A DNA stretch of 28,796 bases, from NCBI GenBank assembly GCA_026770575.1, contig MU657240.1:157872-186667 (forward strand). Reading direction: 5' to 3'. Below are positions 8,187-19,300 of this stretch, one piece after another. The translations under genes and the position numbers were made by a program. The notes under the pieces are model-generated. The model saw nothing but the letters and a program-made list of their open reading frames with translations. It ran no database searches and was not told the origin of the DNA. The DNA comes from Pelagophyceae sp. CCMP2097. Its lineage: Eukaryota; Sar; Pelagophyceae. Every line of letters begins with the position of its first letter. Position 1 is the first letter of the stretch.

Positions 8187-9996
8187 GTCGGCCTTGCGCT
8201 CTTCCACAAACGATGAAAAATCGTCGAGCGAATCCGCGGCGCCCAGCGGCGCCGCCCGGCCGCCTTTTCTGCGCAATGCCAATTTTCTGCGCAATGCCAA
8301 TTTGCGGTCAAACGAGCCGCCGTCCGACGTTTCCTTCTCAAAGACGGCGTTTGGCTTGGTCGCCGCTTGACTTCTCCGGGGGAGCAAGTCCGTGGGCATG
8401 ACGAGAAACTCTGAAACGGCGAGGTAAAGCAACCACCGCGCCTGCTGAGAGTGCCTATTTTCGGAGTGCCCACGTTCGTAGAGTGCCCAGGGCAAACTTC
8501 GTCTCCATCGGCGCGATTTCGTGCCGATTCGCATCGCCGCTCGAGAAACCGGCACGCTTCACTCAAAGCGCGAATCGGCCCCCAAATTTGGAAAGCCCCC
8601 TCGTCGGCGGGTTGCCGACCATCGGAAGGACCGTCTCGAGGCGGCCTCGAGGTGGTCTTGAGACCGTCAAGAGACCGTCTCGGACAACGTCTCGAGGGCC
8701 GCCTCGAGGGCCGTCGTGAGGACAGTTGTGAGGACAGTCGTGAGGACGGTCGTGAGTGAGAACAGTCGCGAGGCCGTCGAGAGGTCGCCTCGAGGCCGTC
8801 CCGAGGCCCGACTCGAGGGCCGTCTCGAGGGCCGTCTCGAGGACCGTCTCGAGGCCCGTCTCGGGGCCGTCTCGAGGACGTTCTTAATTTCTGGTCTCAA
8901 GTCTTAATTTCTGGTTCTCAAGGGTGTCTCAAGGGTGCCCTGGAGCCGGCATGGCCGTCTCGAGGGGCCTCTGCAAAGTTCCTCTTCGGCGCCGTTTCCG
9001 ACTTTGCGTGCGCCAGCTGCAGCAACTCGCGCTGTCCGTCGAGGCCGTTTCCGAGGAGTTGGCACGAGTGGTCCAAGTACACCGTCGCAACCCCCGCGTC
9101 CACAAACTTCTTCACCTATCGCCGCAGAGAGGTTTCAGAGGCGTTTGATGCGCTTGCTCAAGCGTTCCCCGGAACGCTTCTCCAGTGCTTTTGAAACCAC
9201 ATCGGCCACGCACGCTGGCAAAGGCGCGCTCGTGCGGCGCCAGCGTCCGCAGGGCGTCGGCCTCGTCGTTGACGGGTTTGTTGTCCTCGGGCGGCGTCGG
9301 CGCTTCCCACTCGAGCACGGACGCCGAGGAGCAGGCGTCCACGAGTAAATAAAAGTGCTCGACGCCCAGCAGAGTGTGGTACTCGACCCACTCGCGGACG
9401 TACTGAGCGTCGTGCGCCTGGACGATGGAAATCGTCGCGAGAGTGTACGTCTTGCCTTGGGAAAACCTCGGCGCGGCCTTTTTGCCAGATGAAGCTTGGA
9501 GCGCCTTTTCAAGCGTCAGTTTCGGATCGCTGTCGTACAAGGACTCGGCCCACTCGGCGAAGATGGTCTCCAAGTGGCACGAAGAAGTCGCCGCGGCGTC
9601 GCCGGCGCCCGCGTGGACATTGACGCGTTCGCGATGCACAACCGGCGCCACGCGCAGCTGGCGCCAGAGGCCGCCCGCGACGCCGCCCGCGACGCCCGAA
9701 ACGCCGCCCGCGACGCCGCCCGCGACGCCGCCGCCCGTGGCGCCGTCGCCGCCGCGCGCGCCGACCAGGTGAGGGAGCAACCGCGGCAGGAGCAAAAGGG
9801 GCATCCCCACGGAGCAGGCGAAGATGAGCGCGATGCGGCACCACCGCGCCTTCGCCCTCTTGCGCGGCGGCGCCGCCGCCGCCGGGCGGCCCTGCGCCGG
9901 TCGGCCCTGCGGCGGCGGCGCGCTCGCTTCCGGCGCGAGTTCCGCCGCTTCGATTTCGTGCTCCGGCACCGCCGGCAGCATAAGGCGCCGCTTCAT
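8187..9996 (-). CDS. Type II membrane glycosyltransferase, GT92 (DUF23)-like; C-terminus not visible
   Basis: Exon 1, 9996-9214, starts at ATG 9996 and encodes 261 residues: a proline/alanine-rich cytosolic tail, the basic stop KRAKARWCR, one membrane anchor at about residues 53-75 (IALIFACSVGMPLLLLP), a Gly/Val/Ala-repeat stem, then YVREWVEYHTLLGVEHFYLL, the hallmark start of GT92/DUF23 catalytic domains. Exon 2, 9115-9003, continues with VKKFVDAGVATVYLDHS. Exon 3, from 8454, reads HSQQARWLLYLAVSEFLVMP, matching the family's W-hhh-D-x-DEF segment. Junctions are phase 0 and then phase 2, and both restore frame. Exon 3 may run unspliced to a donor near 8187. The protein would act in the Golgi or ER lumen adding sugars to glycans. 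Two oddities: the usual acidic residues before EF are replaced (AVSEF), and the rest of the family domain is not found downstream, where minisatellites begin. It may be truncated or a pseudogene. Confidence 0.68.
8280..8317. repeat. 18-bp tandem duplication in glycosyltransferase exon 3 region
   Basis: TTTTCTGCGCAATGCCAA occurs twice back to back. On the minus strand it encodes a doubled six-residue basic motif (LALRRK), so it preserves frame if this part is translated. Confidence 0.7.
8590..8900. repeat. Minisatellite, CCGTCTCGAGGG-type
   Basis: Degenerate units of about 12-17 bp (CCGTCTCGAGGGC, GAGGACAGTCGT) fill the interval between minus-strand glycosyltransferase exons at 9003 and 8454. 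It is therefore intronic. At its right edge AATTTCTGGTCTCAAGT is duplicated. Confidence 0.75.
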
Positions 9997-10388
9997 TGCC
10001 CAAGTGCGGCGCGCCCAAAAGAAGGCGGCGCGCTGCGCACGCCGCTTCGAGCCCGACGGCCCGACGCCTCGAGGCGGCGCGTCCGTCCTCCGACTCGGAC
10101 TCGGTCGGAGAAGTAAATTTTTCCAGATCCTCGAAGACCCGGAGAGGTTTGAACAAAGCCATGTAGCCCTGCCGGATCGGCGACTGTCCGTCTCGTGTCC
10201 GTCGAGTCGAGACGCGCGCGGTTCCTCCGCTCGAGCGCCGGTGTCGTTGCGCGCGGGCGCGCCGCCGGAGCGCGACCGCGGCCCGCGACAGCCGCTCGGC
10301 TTTCGCGTTTTGCGACGGCTCCGTCTCGCAACCGCCGCTCGCCGCCGCAGGGCCGCCGCCTCGCCGCCAGGCTAGCGCCGCCGCCGCC
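9997..10388. promoter_or_regulatory. 392-bp divergent promoter between glycosyltransferase and CTR9
   Basis: The two start codons, 9996 (minus) and 10389 (plus), face away from each other across 392 bp of GC-rich DNA without TATA. On the minus strand an ATG at 10162 opens a frame (MALFKPLRVFEDLEKF) that is out of frame with the 9996 start. It could be an upstream ORF or an alternative first exon. CTR9 has a strong start context, GCCGCCATGG. Confidence 0.55.
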
Positions 10389-13300
10389 ATGGCCTCCATC
10401 GTGATCCCCGTGCGCGGGTCGACGGACACCGTCGAGGTCTTCCGCGACGAGCTCCCGGCCGACCCCGTGAGAATCCAACGTTTGCCGCTTGTTTTGAAGC
10501 GCCCCCTCGACGCGCCGCCCAGGCGGACGTCGTCGACCTGCTGCGCGCCGAGCTGGCGCCGTTGGACATTTGGTGCGACTTCGCCGTGGCGTACCACATC
10601 TCGGGCCGCCGCGAGCAGTTTCGCGAGATTCTGCTGGGCGTCGTCGACGCGCAAATCTCCGCGCCCACGTTGGAAACGCGTTGAAAGCCCAGCAAACGCC
10701 ACGGCGCGCGGCCACGGCGGGGCCGCGCCGTACGCAGAGAGGCGTCCCGTGGCTCGATGGTGTTTTGTGGCTGGACGCTCTCAGAGGTGGGGCTGGATAC
10801 GTCGCCGAGAACGCGCGCGTTTGGAGATGCCCCAATAGACCTCGCCCAATATACGCCAAAATAGCTTCGATGTGTACGAGATGCAGGACTTTTACCGCCA
10901 AAACGCGAAAAACTTCGCCGGTGGCCGTCTCCGCGTGTTGAACCTCCTGGCCGCCTCTGCTACCGCGAGCTTTGTCGGCGAGGAGCTGCGCAAGGAGGCG
11001 CGCGAGGCGTGGCGCCAAAAGGCGCGTGGCGCATCTGCGCTTCCGATGCCCCTTGAGCGCTTGACAGGCTCTGGAGTACATTGGGCGCGCCGACAAGGTC
11101 GACCCGAATTGCGAGGCAAGTTGCCGGGTTTCGTGTTCCGACAAGAGAGGCCGAGCTCTAGGCGACCTGGCTCTGCAAGTCCATCTTCTGGATCGGTGCG
11201 TCCTTGGTGGCGTTTCGTGGCATTTCTATGGTATTTTTATGGTCTTTCTATGGTATTTCGTGGTATTCCCGTCGCATTCGACGCCCCGCGCCCCAGGCGA
11301 GCTGCACCACGACCCAAACGCCCTGCGCAACGCCGCCTACTACGCCGACTCGGCGCTGCGGTCGGAACGTCCGTCTTTGAAGGCTCTGGGGGGTCTTTAA
11401 AAGTCTTTAAAAGTCTTTTGAAAAGTGGGCTCTAGGCTCGGTGACGGCGCAGCTGGCAAAGGCGGCGATCCTGTTCCACGAGGGCAAGCACCAAGAGGCT
11501 CTGCGGCTCTACGCCGGCGCTTTAGGAGCCGGCGGCTCGGCCGTGCCGCCGTCAGTCCGGCTCGGCGTCGGCCTCTGCAAGTTTCGGCGTCTCTTCGAAT
11601 ACCTGAAGCGGGTCTTTGGGGCTTGATAGTTTTTGCAACTGCAAAAGGCAAAGGAAGCGCCGAGGACGCCGTCTCGGCAGAGTGCACGGGGGCGTTTGGT
11701 CCCAGACCGGTCCCCGCGCGAGACGGACCTTTGGCCTCCCATGAGAAGCAACCTCCCATGAGACCAAAGGCCTTCTTGGCTTCTCTGGGCCGCCAAAGGC
11801 CTTTCGACGGCCTCTCGAGACGGCGTCTTTCCCCGGTTCCTCGAGACGGCCTCTGGTCCAACCCTTGAAGACGGCCCCTCGAGACGGCGCCTGTACAAGG
11901 CTCCTCGAGACGACGGCGGAGGCGCGACGGACCCTCGATGGCCCACTCTCGACGGCCTCGAGATGGACCTTTTAACGGCCTCGAGGACGGCCTCGAGACG
12001 GCCTCGAGACGGACCGTCGACCGAGGCGACCCGGTCCTCGACGGCGCGGTCCCTCGGCGGCCTCGAGGCGGACCTGGGGCGGCTTCGAGCCTGGGACGGA
12101 CCCTGAGCAGGAGCGCCCCCCTCTGCGGCCGCTACAAGCGGTCTGCGGCCGCTACAAGCGGCTCCTCGAGAGTCGCTCCCGCGGCTTTTTGACGCGTCGG
12201 CATTAGGCGCGTACCATCTCGGCGATCGTCGAACGGCCCTCGCCGCGTTCGAGCGCGTGCTCGCCCTCGACCCGGCCAACACGGAGGCGCTGGTCGGGGC
12301 GGCGGTGCTCCGCTTGGAGATCGCGGAGGCGAGGCAGAAGGGCGCCGCCTCGGCGGCCGAAACCGCGCGCGCCCGCGTCACCCTGGATGCCGAAAATGCG
12401 ACGCCGAAAATGCGCCGGGGATGCCGCTTCGCCGCCCAGGGGCGCCGACCGAGGGACGCCGCTGCCGCTGCCAGCAAGCGTGCACTTGAGTGGCCGCGTG
12501 ATGTCTCTGCCGCCGCTTACGGCTCTCTGCCGCCGCTTACGGCCCCGTCCAAGGCTTCACTCAAAATGCGCCCCCCTCATACGGGCCCTGGCCTCTGGGT
12601 TCGCTGCAAGGCCCTCGGTCTCTCGCACGGGGCCTCTTGCACGGGCCCCAAAGAGGCCTCTGGGCGGTCCGCTCCAAGAGCCTTCTGGACGGCCCCTCGA
12701 AAGGTCCCTCGCAAGGCTCCTCGTGCGGGCCGTGGGCATCCCCTCCCGTACGGTTCCCCGCAAGGCCGTCTGCGCGGGTCCTTGCGAGGCCCCTCTTCTC
12801 GAAATATTCCCCCGTCGAGGTCGAGCTGAGAGGCGTAGGGTGGAAACCCCCCGAGGCGCAAGGTGGAAATCCCCCGAAAAACGAGAGGCAGTGCCGGAGA
12901 AAAAGGCCCCTTGGAAATCCCCCGAGGCGCAGGGTGGAAATCCCCCGAGGCGCAAGGCTCCCTTGGAAACGCCTCGCAAGGCGCCCCGCCCTCGTAAGGA
13001 CCCTGGGGAGGCCACGGGCCCTTGCAAGGCGCCTCGAAAAGGTCTTTCCAAGACCCTCTGCGTCTCTGTGGTCTCTTCAACGGTTCGTGCGGTCCGAGGA
13101 GCGGGCCTCTCGTCGTCTGCAAGACCCTCCGCAGGTTCCCTTGCAGGGCCCCTCGAAAAGGACCCGCACAAAGGCCTTTGGAGACCGTTCCACTCCTGCT
13201 TTGGAGACCGTTGCACTCCTGCTTTGGAGACCGTTCCACACGAGACCGTTCCACTCCTGCTTTGGAGACCGTTCCACTCCTGGACGTCCCTCGCCCGCGC

Positions 13301-16300
13301 AAGGCGCCTCGTACGGGCCCGTGCGAGGCCAGGATGGGCGCCCTGCAAGGCCCTTGATGCATAGCCAAAGTTGTATACTTCCACCTTCAAGGGATGCCTT
13401 TGCGGCTCTGGTCCAAACGTCGTCGACCCAACGTTGTAGGCGCGCGCGGCACGCGACGCGGCCACCGCATCCCGCATGATCGCGCGCGCCGCGGACTTGA
13501 AGCCGACGTACTCGATTGCGCTGAACCAGCTGGCGCACCAGTTATTTTGGCTTTGGAAAAAAGCAGAATGGACCGTTTTGAAGCCAGTGTCTTCTTCGAT
13601 TATGCACTCCACTGAGTGCCGCATCATCTCTTTGGAAATCCGCGTGTTGGTATAAATTTGCTCCTTTGAAAGCGGAGCGACGGCCCCGAGGAACTGTACG
13701 CGGGCGGGCGAGCGGCGGGTATACGTGCGCAGAGTTGCCTTTTGTTTTCGTACGCGCGAGTGCCGCGCGGGGAGCCCCTTTCATGACGACATAGGTCTCT
13801 GCCGACGTCGGGTCCGAGGTCCTCGTCGTCTTATCGGACCCGTCGGCGCTCGTTTCTGTCGGCGTGGACTTGCGGCTCGGCGGCTCGGCGGGATCCTTCT
13901 TCGAGGCGCAAGTCGTCGCGGTCGACGAGCGCGGCGGCGGCGAGTGGGCGATCCGCATCGACAAGCCCTTCAGCGAAGACCAGAGCCTGCGGCGGAAGAC
14001 CCGGCGCATCTCCTGGGGAGCCCGCGCTCGAGATGAACGCTTCTCGAGAGAAAGGCTTCTTGAAGGACGCTCTTCGGGCCTCGGGCGCTTCCGGAGCGCC
14101 GGCCGACGCCGCACCTCGCCGTCCTTTGAGGCACGACTCGCAGCAAGGGGCTCTCCTGGACCTCGCGGCGATAGGGCGGTCGGGGCATTTCCAACCATCG
14201 AGTGCCGTTGGAATTCCGACGTTGCTTTCCGATACGCTCATCTCTAGGCCCCCTCGGCCTCGACGTGGCCGTCGACCTGAAGGCGCTGGTCGTCACTTGC
14301 AGGGACCAGCCGCGCGTCGACGACCTGGCCAGTCGGGCTTACCATTGTGCGTCTCTTGCGCATTCGTCTTGTGCGCCGCTGCCACTCGTGACGAGAGACC
14401 GCCTAGACGGTCGTCCCTGCCTTGCTTTCTGGGGCGTGTCTGAAGAGCGGAACTCGAGACGGCGGAGCGGCCTCTTTCGAGTCGTCTTGCCGGTCCTCTT
14501 TCCAGGGACGAGGCCTGCCGCCCATCTTTCATCGACGGGCTCTCGCGGTGGCCTCGGACCGCCGGGCGCAGGTACGGCGGTGCCCGAGGTGCGCGCCGAG
14601 GCGTACTTCATCCTGGGCCGCAACCGCCACGCGCGCGGCGACGCCGCAGGGGCGCTGCCGTTGAAAACCGCGTCGTCTGGGAAAGCCAAACTGTGAATGA
14701 CAAAGTGCCATCGGCCAAACTGTGGAAGGCCGACCCGTCAAGCCGCAAAGGCGATCCCCAACCAAGTCTGGGCACATACCTCGTCGGTGGCTGTCGCGCG
14801 CGGGAAAAGGAGTCCAGAGGACTTGTCGTACGATGCGGCACGAACGCCACCAACGCCGCGCCTCTAGGTACTACACGCAAGCGTGCAAGCTGGCTCCAAA
14901 GTTCGCGCTCGCACTCTTCCGCCTGGCGCAGGTCCGTTGTGTGTTCCGTTGGGGGTGTTCCTTCCGTCGGGTTGGTTTCCGACTCCGATTCTCCCACTGC
15001 CCTCGGTCCCGGCACCGTCTGCCCCAACGGCGTTCTTCTCAACGGCGTTTGTGCCATTCGACCAGAGCCGGCGGCCTCGGCGGGCTCGGCCCGCGCTGCG
15101 CCCTGCGTTAGCGCGGCCGTGGGCGAGAGCGCCTCACCTCGGGTGTGGAGATACTGGGAATTGCTCTTGAGATGGAAAATGCCTCTTTAGGATTCCGAGA
15201 TGGAAAATTCCCCTCGAAATAGGTCCGCGCCGCGGTTGGAGATTTCCCGGCCGCACTCGAGTCGGCAGAGGCGGCGATGGCCGTGGCGCCAAAGGCCCCG
15301 GAGGTGCTCCGCTTCGTCGGCGCGCTGCGGCTCCAGGTTGGTGCACTTGATTTTTTACAGCACCCCTCGGGCGCACCGCGGGGCTGCGGCACCGGTGGAA
15401 ACTTATGGAAGCACCCGATCGAACGAGCCGCCGACCGGGACCGCCTTGACTGACCCACTCGAGTGGGCAGAGCGTGCGGGGAGCCCTCGGCGGGTCGGAC
15501 GGCGAATGACAGTTTTGGTCCTGGCCGAGCTCACGGAGTGTCCGAGCGGAGTGCCCCCTTGTCGGGAAAGGTCCAACGTAGGCCGGCACCGCGGGCGACT
15601 CTGCGAGGGAGGCTCTGAAAGCGGCGGTCAAGGATTCGGCGGGCGACGCAGGCGGCGACGCAGGCGCTTTCCTGGACTTGGCGGCGGCGTATCAATCGGC
15701 CATCGGCCGCGACGGCAAGGCGGCGGCCGAGGCGATCCAGGCGTACGAGCGGGCGATGGAGCTCGGGGCCGTGGATGCCGCGGTGCCGAACAACGTGGCC
15801 GTGAGTCGCCGCGTCCCGGCGAAGAGCATGCAACCGCCATTTCGACGGCCTTGGAGCCGGCCCTCGAGGCGTCTTCGGCGACCCTTCTCCAAGGCGGTCC
15901 TTCAGACGGTCTTGCGGTGCCCGAGACGGCTTCAGGACGGCCCTTGTAGACGGTCCTTTTTGACGACCCTTGAATCGTTTGACGACCCTGGAGTCGGCCT
16001 CGAGACTGTCCTCGAAGGGCGTCTCGACGGCCCTTGTATCCGGTCCTTGTATCCGGTCCTTGTATCCGGTCCTTGTATCCGGTCCTCTGAACGGTCCTCT
16101 GAACGGTCCTTGGACTTGAGGGCCGCAGACATTCGCGAGGCGGTCCTCGCGGCATTCACGCTCCAGCACAAACCTCGAGAAACGTATGAGAACCTCGAGA
16201 AACGTCGAGAAACGTCGAGAACCCCATGTAAACTTTCGAGGTGCTGCAACTGGAGCTGGGCAACACGGACAAGGCCGTTGCCGCGCTCTTCTGCGCCTTA

Positions 16301-19300
16301 CGCAAGTGCGCGACGGGCGAAGATTCGGTGCCGGGGCCGCTCTGCTGCGCGGAGAACGCGCCGCTCTGGGACTGGGTCGCCGCGGGGACGGTGGTGCGGG
16401 ACGCGGTGGACTCTTGGGCCTTTACTTTAACCGGCCACGCCGTCTTAGAAAAGGGCGAGGTCGTCCGAATCGGCGACGGCGCCGACGCCGTCGTGACGCG
16501 CGTCGACGCGGAGGACTCGCTGAAGCTCGTCGACAAGCTCCGCGAAGACTCGGCAACGCTGTGCGTGATTCGGTCGACGTATTGCCTCGACGGTCCGGAG
16601 ACGGACCCGAGACCCGTTGGGTCGCATCACGAGACCCGTTGGGTCGCGTCACGACAAAGGGTCCCGACCACCTTGCCTCAGGTACCGCGTTGCCGGCAAG
16701 GCCGTGCCGCGCGCCTTCGCCGCCGTCTACGCGAACCTGGCGCAGGTGCGAAGAGACGTTGAAGCGCATTGCCACCTCTGAGGGCAGCGTTCATCGCCGA
16801 AATAGGTCCACGCCGCCGGCGGCGCCACGGCGGCGGCGCTGGAGCTGGCCCGCGCCGTCCTCGCCGTCGAGCCGGACCACGACCGCTGCCTGCTCCTGGT
16901 TTCGCGGCTGCACTGCGACGCGCGCGATTACAAGACGGCGAGCGACGGCGCGCAGGCCGTGGCCGCCGCCGTCAAGAAGCGCAGGGCCGCGGCGAGCTCG
17001 GTGGCGTCTGAAGCGGAGACGGCGGCGCTGAACGAAGGCTGCGCGGACCTGTTGGTCATCGCGTCGGTTGGCGGAAACCCAAAACGCGGGAGACGGCCGA
17101 GCGCGCTTGCGGCTCGAGGGCGCGCGCCGCCAAAGACGCGCCTCTCTACGGGTGTTCTCTAGGCTCGCCGTCGTCGGGTCGCTCCAGCGCGACGCGGGCG
17201 CTTCGGAGCGGACGATCCGGGCCGTCGAGCAGCTCCGGTCCCTCTCGACGGGTACGAAGGCGGCGTCGAAGGAGAGTGGTGCCTGCAAGTCGATTTTTCA
17301 GCACGCTTTTTGGGCAAGTCGGTTTGAAGTCGATTTTCCAGCAAGCAAGTAGGTTTGAAGAACGATTCGTTTGCGAACGTCGCGCTCGCGGAGCTTCACT
17401 TTTGCGGCCTGCTCAAGGACGGCTCGCACCTCCCCGCGTCTTCCCGATGGAAAACTTCCAAACTCGAAAGACACAAAGTGGAGACACAAAGTGGAGATTG
17501 GTGCGAGACGCACGAAGGACCCTTACCAGGGCACCGGACGGCCGCCTCGGAGGACGGACCCCAAACGGTCGAGGCCCCCGTCCTGCTACAGTCCCCGTCG
17601 TTCGGCATCGAGGGGACTTGTACGGATCCCCGTCGTAGTACGCCCCGGCATACGCCATCGAGGGACTTTTGCGGATCCCCTGCGGCCGGCGCGGCGCTCT
17701 ACGGACCCGGCGCGGTCCGAAGCCCCCGGTTCCGCGGCGGCCGTTCCGACGGACCGTGGATGAGGCCCCTTTGCGGCGCAATTTTGGCCGGATGGGCAGC
17801 CAGGGCAGGCCGCAAAGGAATTTCTCGACCCGTGAACCCTAACCCGCGAACCGCCCGGAGGGGACGTTGTGGGCGCCGCCGGTCTTCTCCCCTTCTTTGC
17901 CCAAGCCGCCTTTTCCGTGGACCGAGTTTTGAACGCGTCGCTGCAAAGGACCTTGCGAATCGCACGCCGACAAAATCGCATGCCGACGAGACAAAATAAT
18001 CGCTTGCCGACGATAGGTCCGAGCCGCGCGCGCAGCGCGAGGTGCAGCTCAAGCGCGCTGCCGACGCTGCGCGCGCCGCGCTCCGACAGGCGGCTTCGTG
18101 CGCGGTGAGTTGGTGTTGTTGGACACGGTGGGACCCAAGGTTGGGACCAAAGTGCGCGGGGAGGCGGCTGTTTGCCACGTCGCGGTGTGGCTGGTGGCGC
18201 GCGTCGGCGTGCCTGTCGAGACTGCGGCCGCCGTGTGAGGGCCCCGCCTCTGGAGCGGTCGCCGCCTCTGTCGACAAGGGTTTTACGTCTTGGGGTGTCG
18301 AGAAACAAGCCTTTTTCAAGGAGCCCGCGTGGAATCGGCTCTAGGCGGCGGCGCACGCGCTGGGCCTGGTGCTGCTGGAGGACGGCTGCACGGACGACGC
18401 GGCGGCGGTATTCCTCCGTTTTGAACAGCGTCAAACCTCTGCTTTTCAACAAGGGTGGAAACAAATGGCTTCGACGGACTTTGGGAGACCACGGGGTGCA
18501 ACGCCATTCATCGCGGCCTCAAAACGCGGGCGCTTCCAGACATCATCTCGAAAACACGCCCAAAAACAGGCATCTGCGACGCGGGCCCCGGCGCGGCGGC
18601 GGCGGAGCAGGCTGGGGCGAAGCGCCTCGGCGGCGGCGGCGCCGACGCCTCGCTGAACTTGGCCCACATCAGGGCCATGAACGGCCGCTGGAGCGACGCC
18701 GCCGCGCTCTACGCAAACGCGAGTCGAAGAAGGCCTCGCGGCGTGTCGAGGCGGCGCACGGGGAGCCTCGGCAGACGTCCGTCGCGTACGTAGGTCTCCC
18801 GGTCGACTGTCTTGGCGAAAAACGGCCACGGCGCCTTTTCCGCCGCGCCGCCGCGCGCCCAGGGCAGGCGCGCGCACGTCCACGCGTGGCTCGCGCGCGT
18901 GAGTCGCGTAGTCTGCACGGTCCTTTCGAGAGAGCGGCGCCTCCAAAATGCGTCGAGCGAGGCCGGCCCAGCGAGACGATTGGCATCGAGCGAGGACGAC
19001 CCGACGAGACCGTTGGCCCCGGGGGCGTCCACGCGATACCATGCTAGGCAAAACACGGCGCCCTCGACTTCTCGGGCGCGAGGCAGGCGCTGTCGTCGGC
19101 GGTGCACCTGAAGCCGTGGGACGTGTCGCTCCGGTCGCACGGCGCCGTCATCTCGCTGGAGGGCGCCTTCGCGGCGCAAAAGCAGCGGTCGGCGCGGGCC
19201 GAGGACGTGCTGGACTCGCTGAAGCACGCGGGCCGCGTGTTTGCATGGCTCGGGGAGCAGTCGGAGCTTGAAAATGCCGAACTGCAGTTGAAGCGCATCT

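Noticed and set aside
9660..9760. Minisatellite in the glycosyltransferase exon
   Set aside because: The GACGCCGCCCGC repeats encode the Gly/Val/Ala stem region of the protein in frame, so I treat them as part of the coding exon.
9509..11144. 397- and 383-residue minus-strand frames across the divergent promoter
   Set aside because: They span the antisense of CTR9 exons 1-3. Only the short part from ATG 10162 could be an upstream ORF of the glycosyltransferase.
12387..13627. Long open frames on both strands (325 and 356 residues)
   Set aside because: They coincide with the compound minisatellite in a CTR9 intron; the amino-acid repeats match the DNA units.
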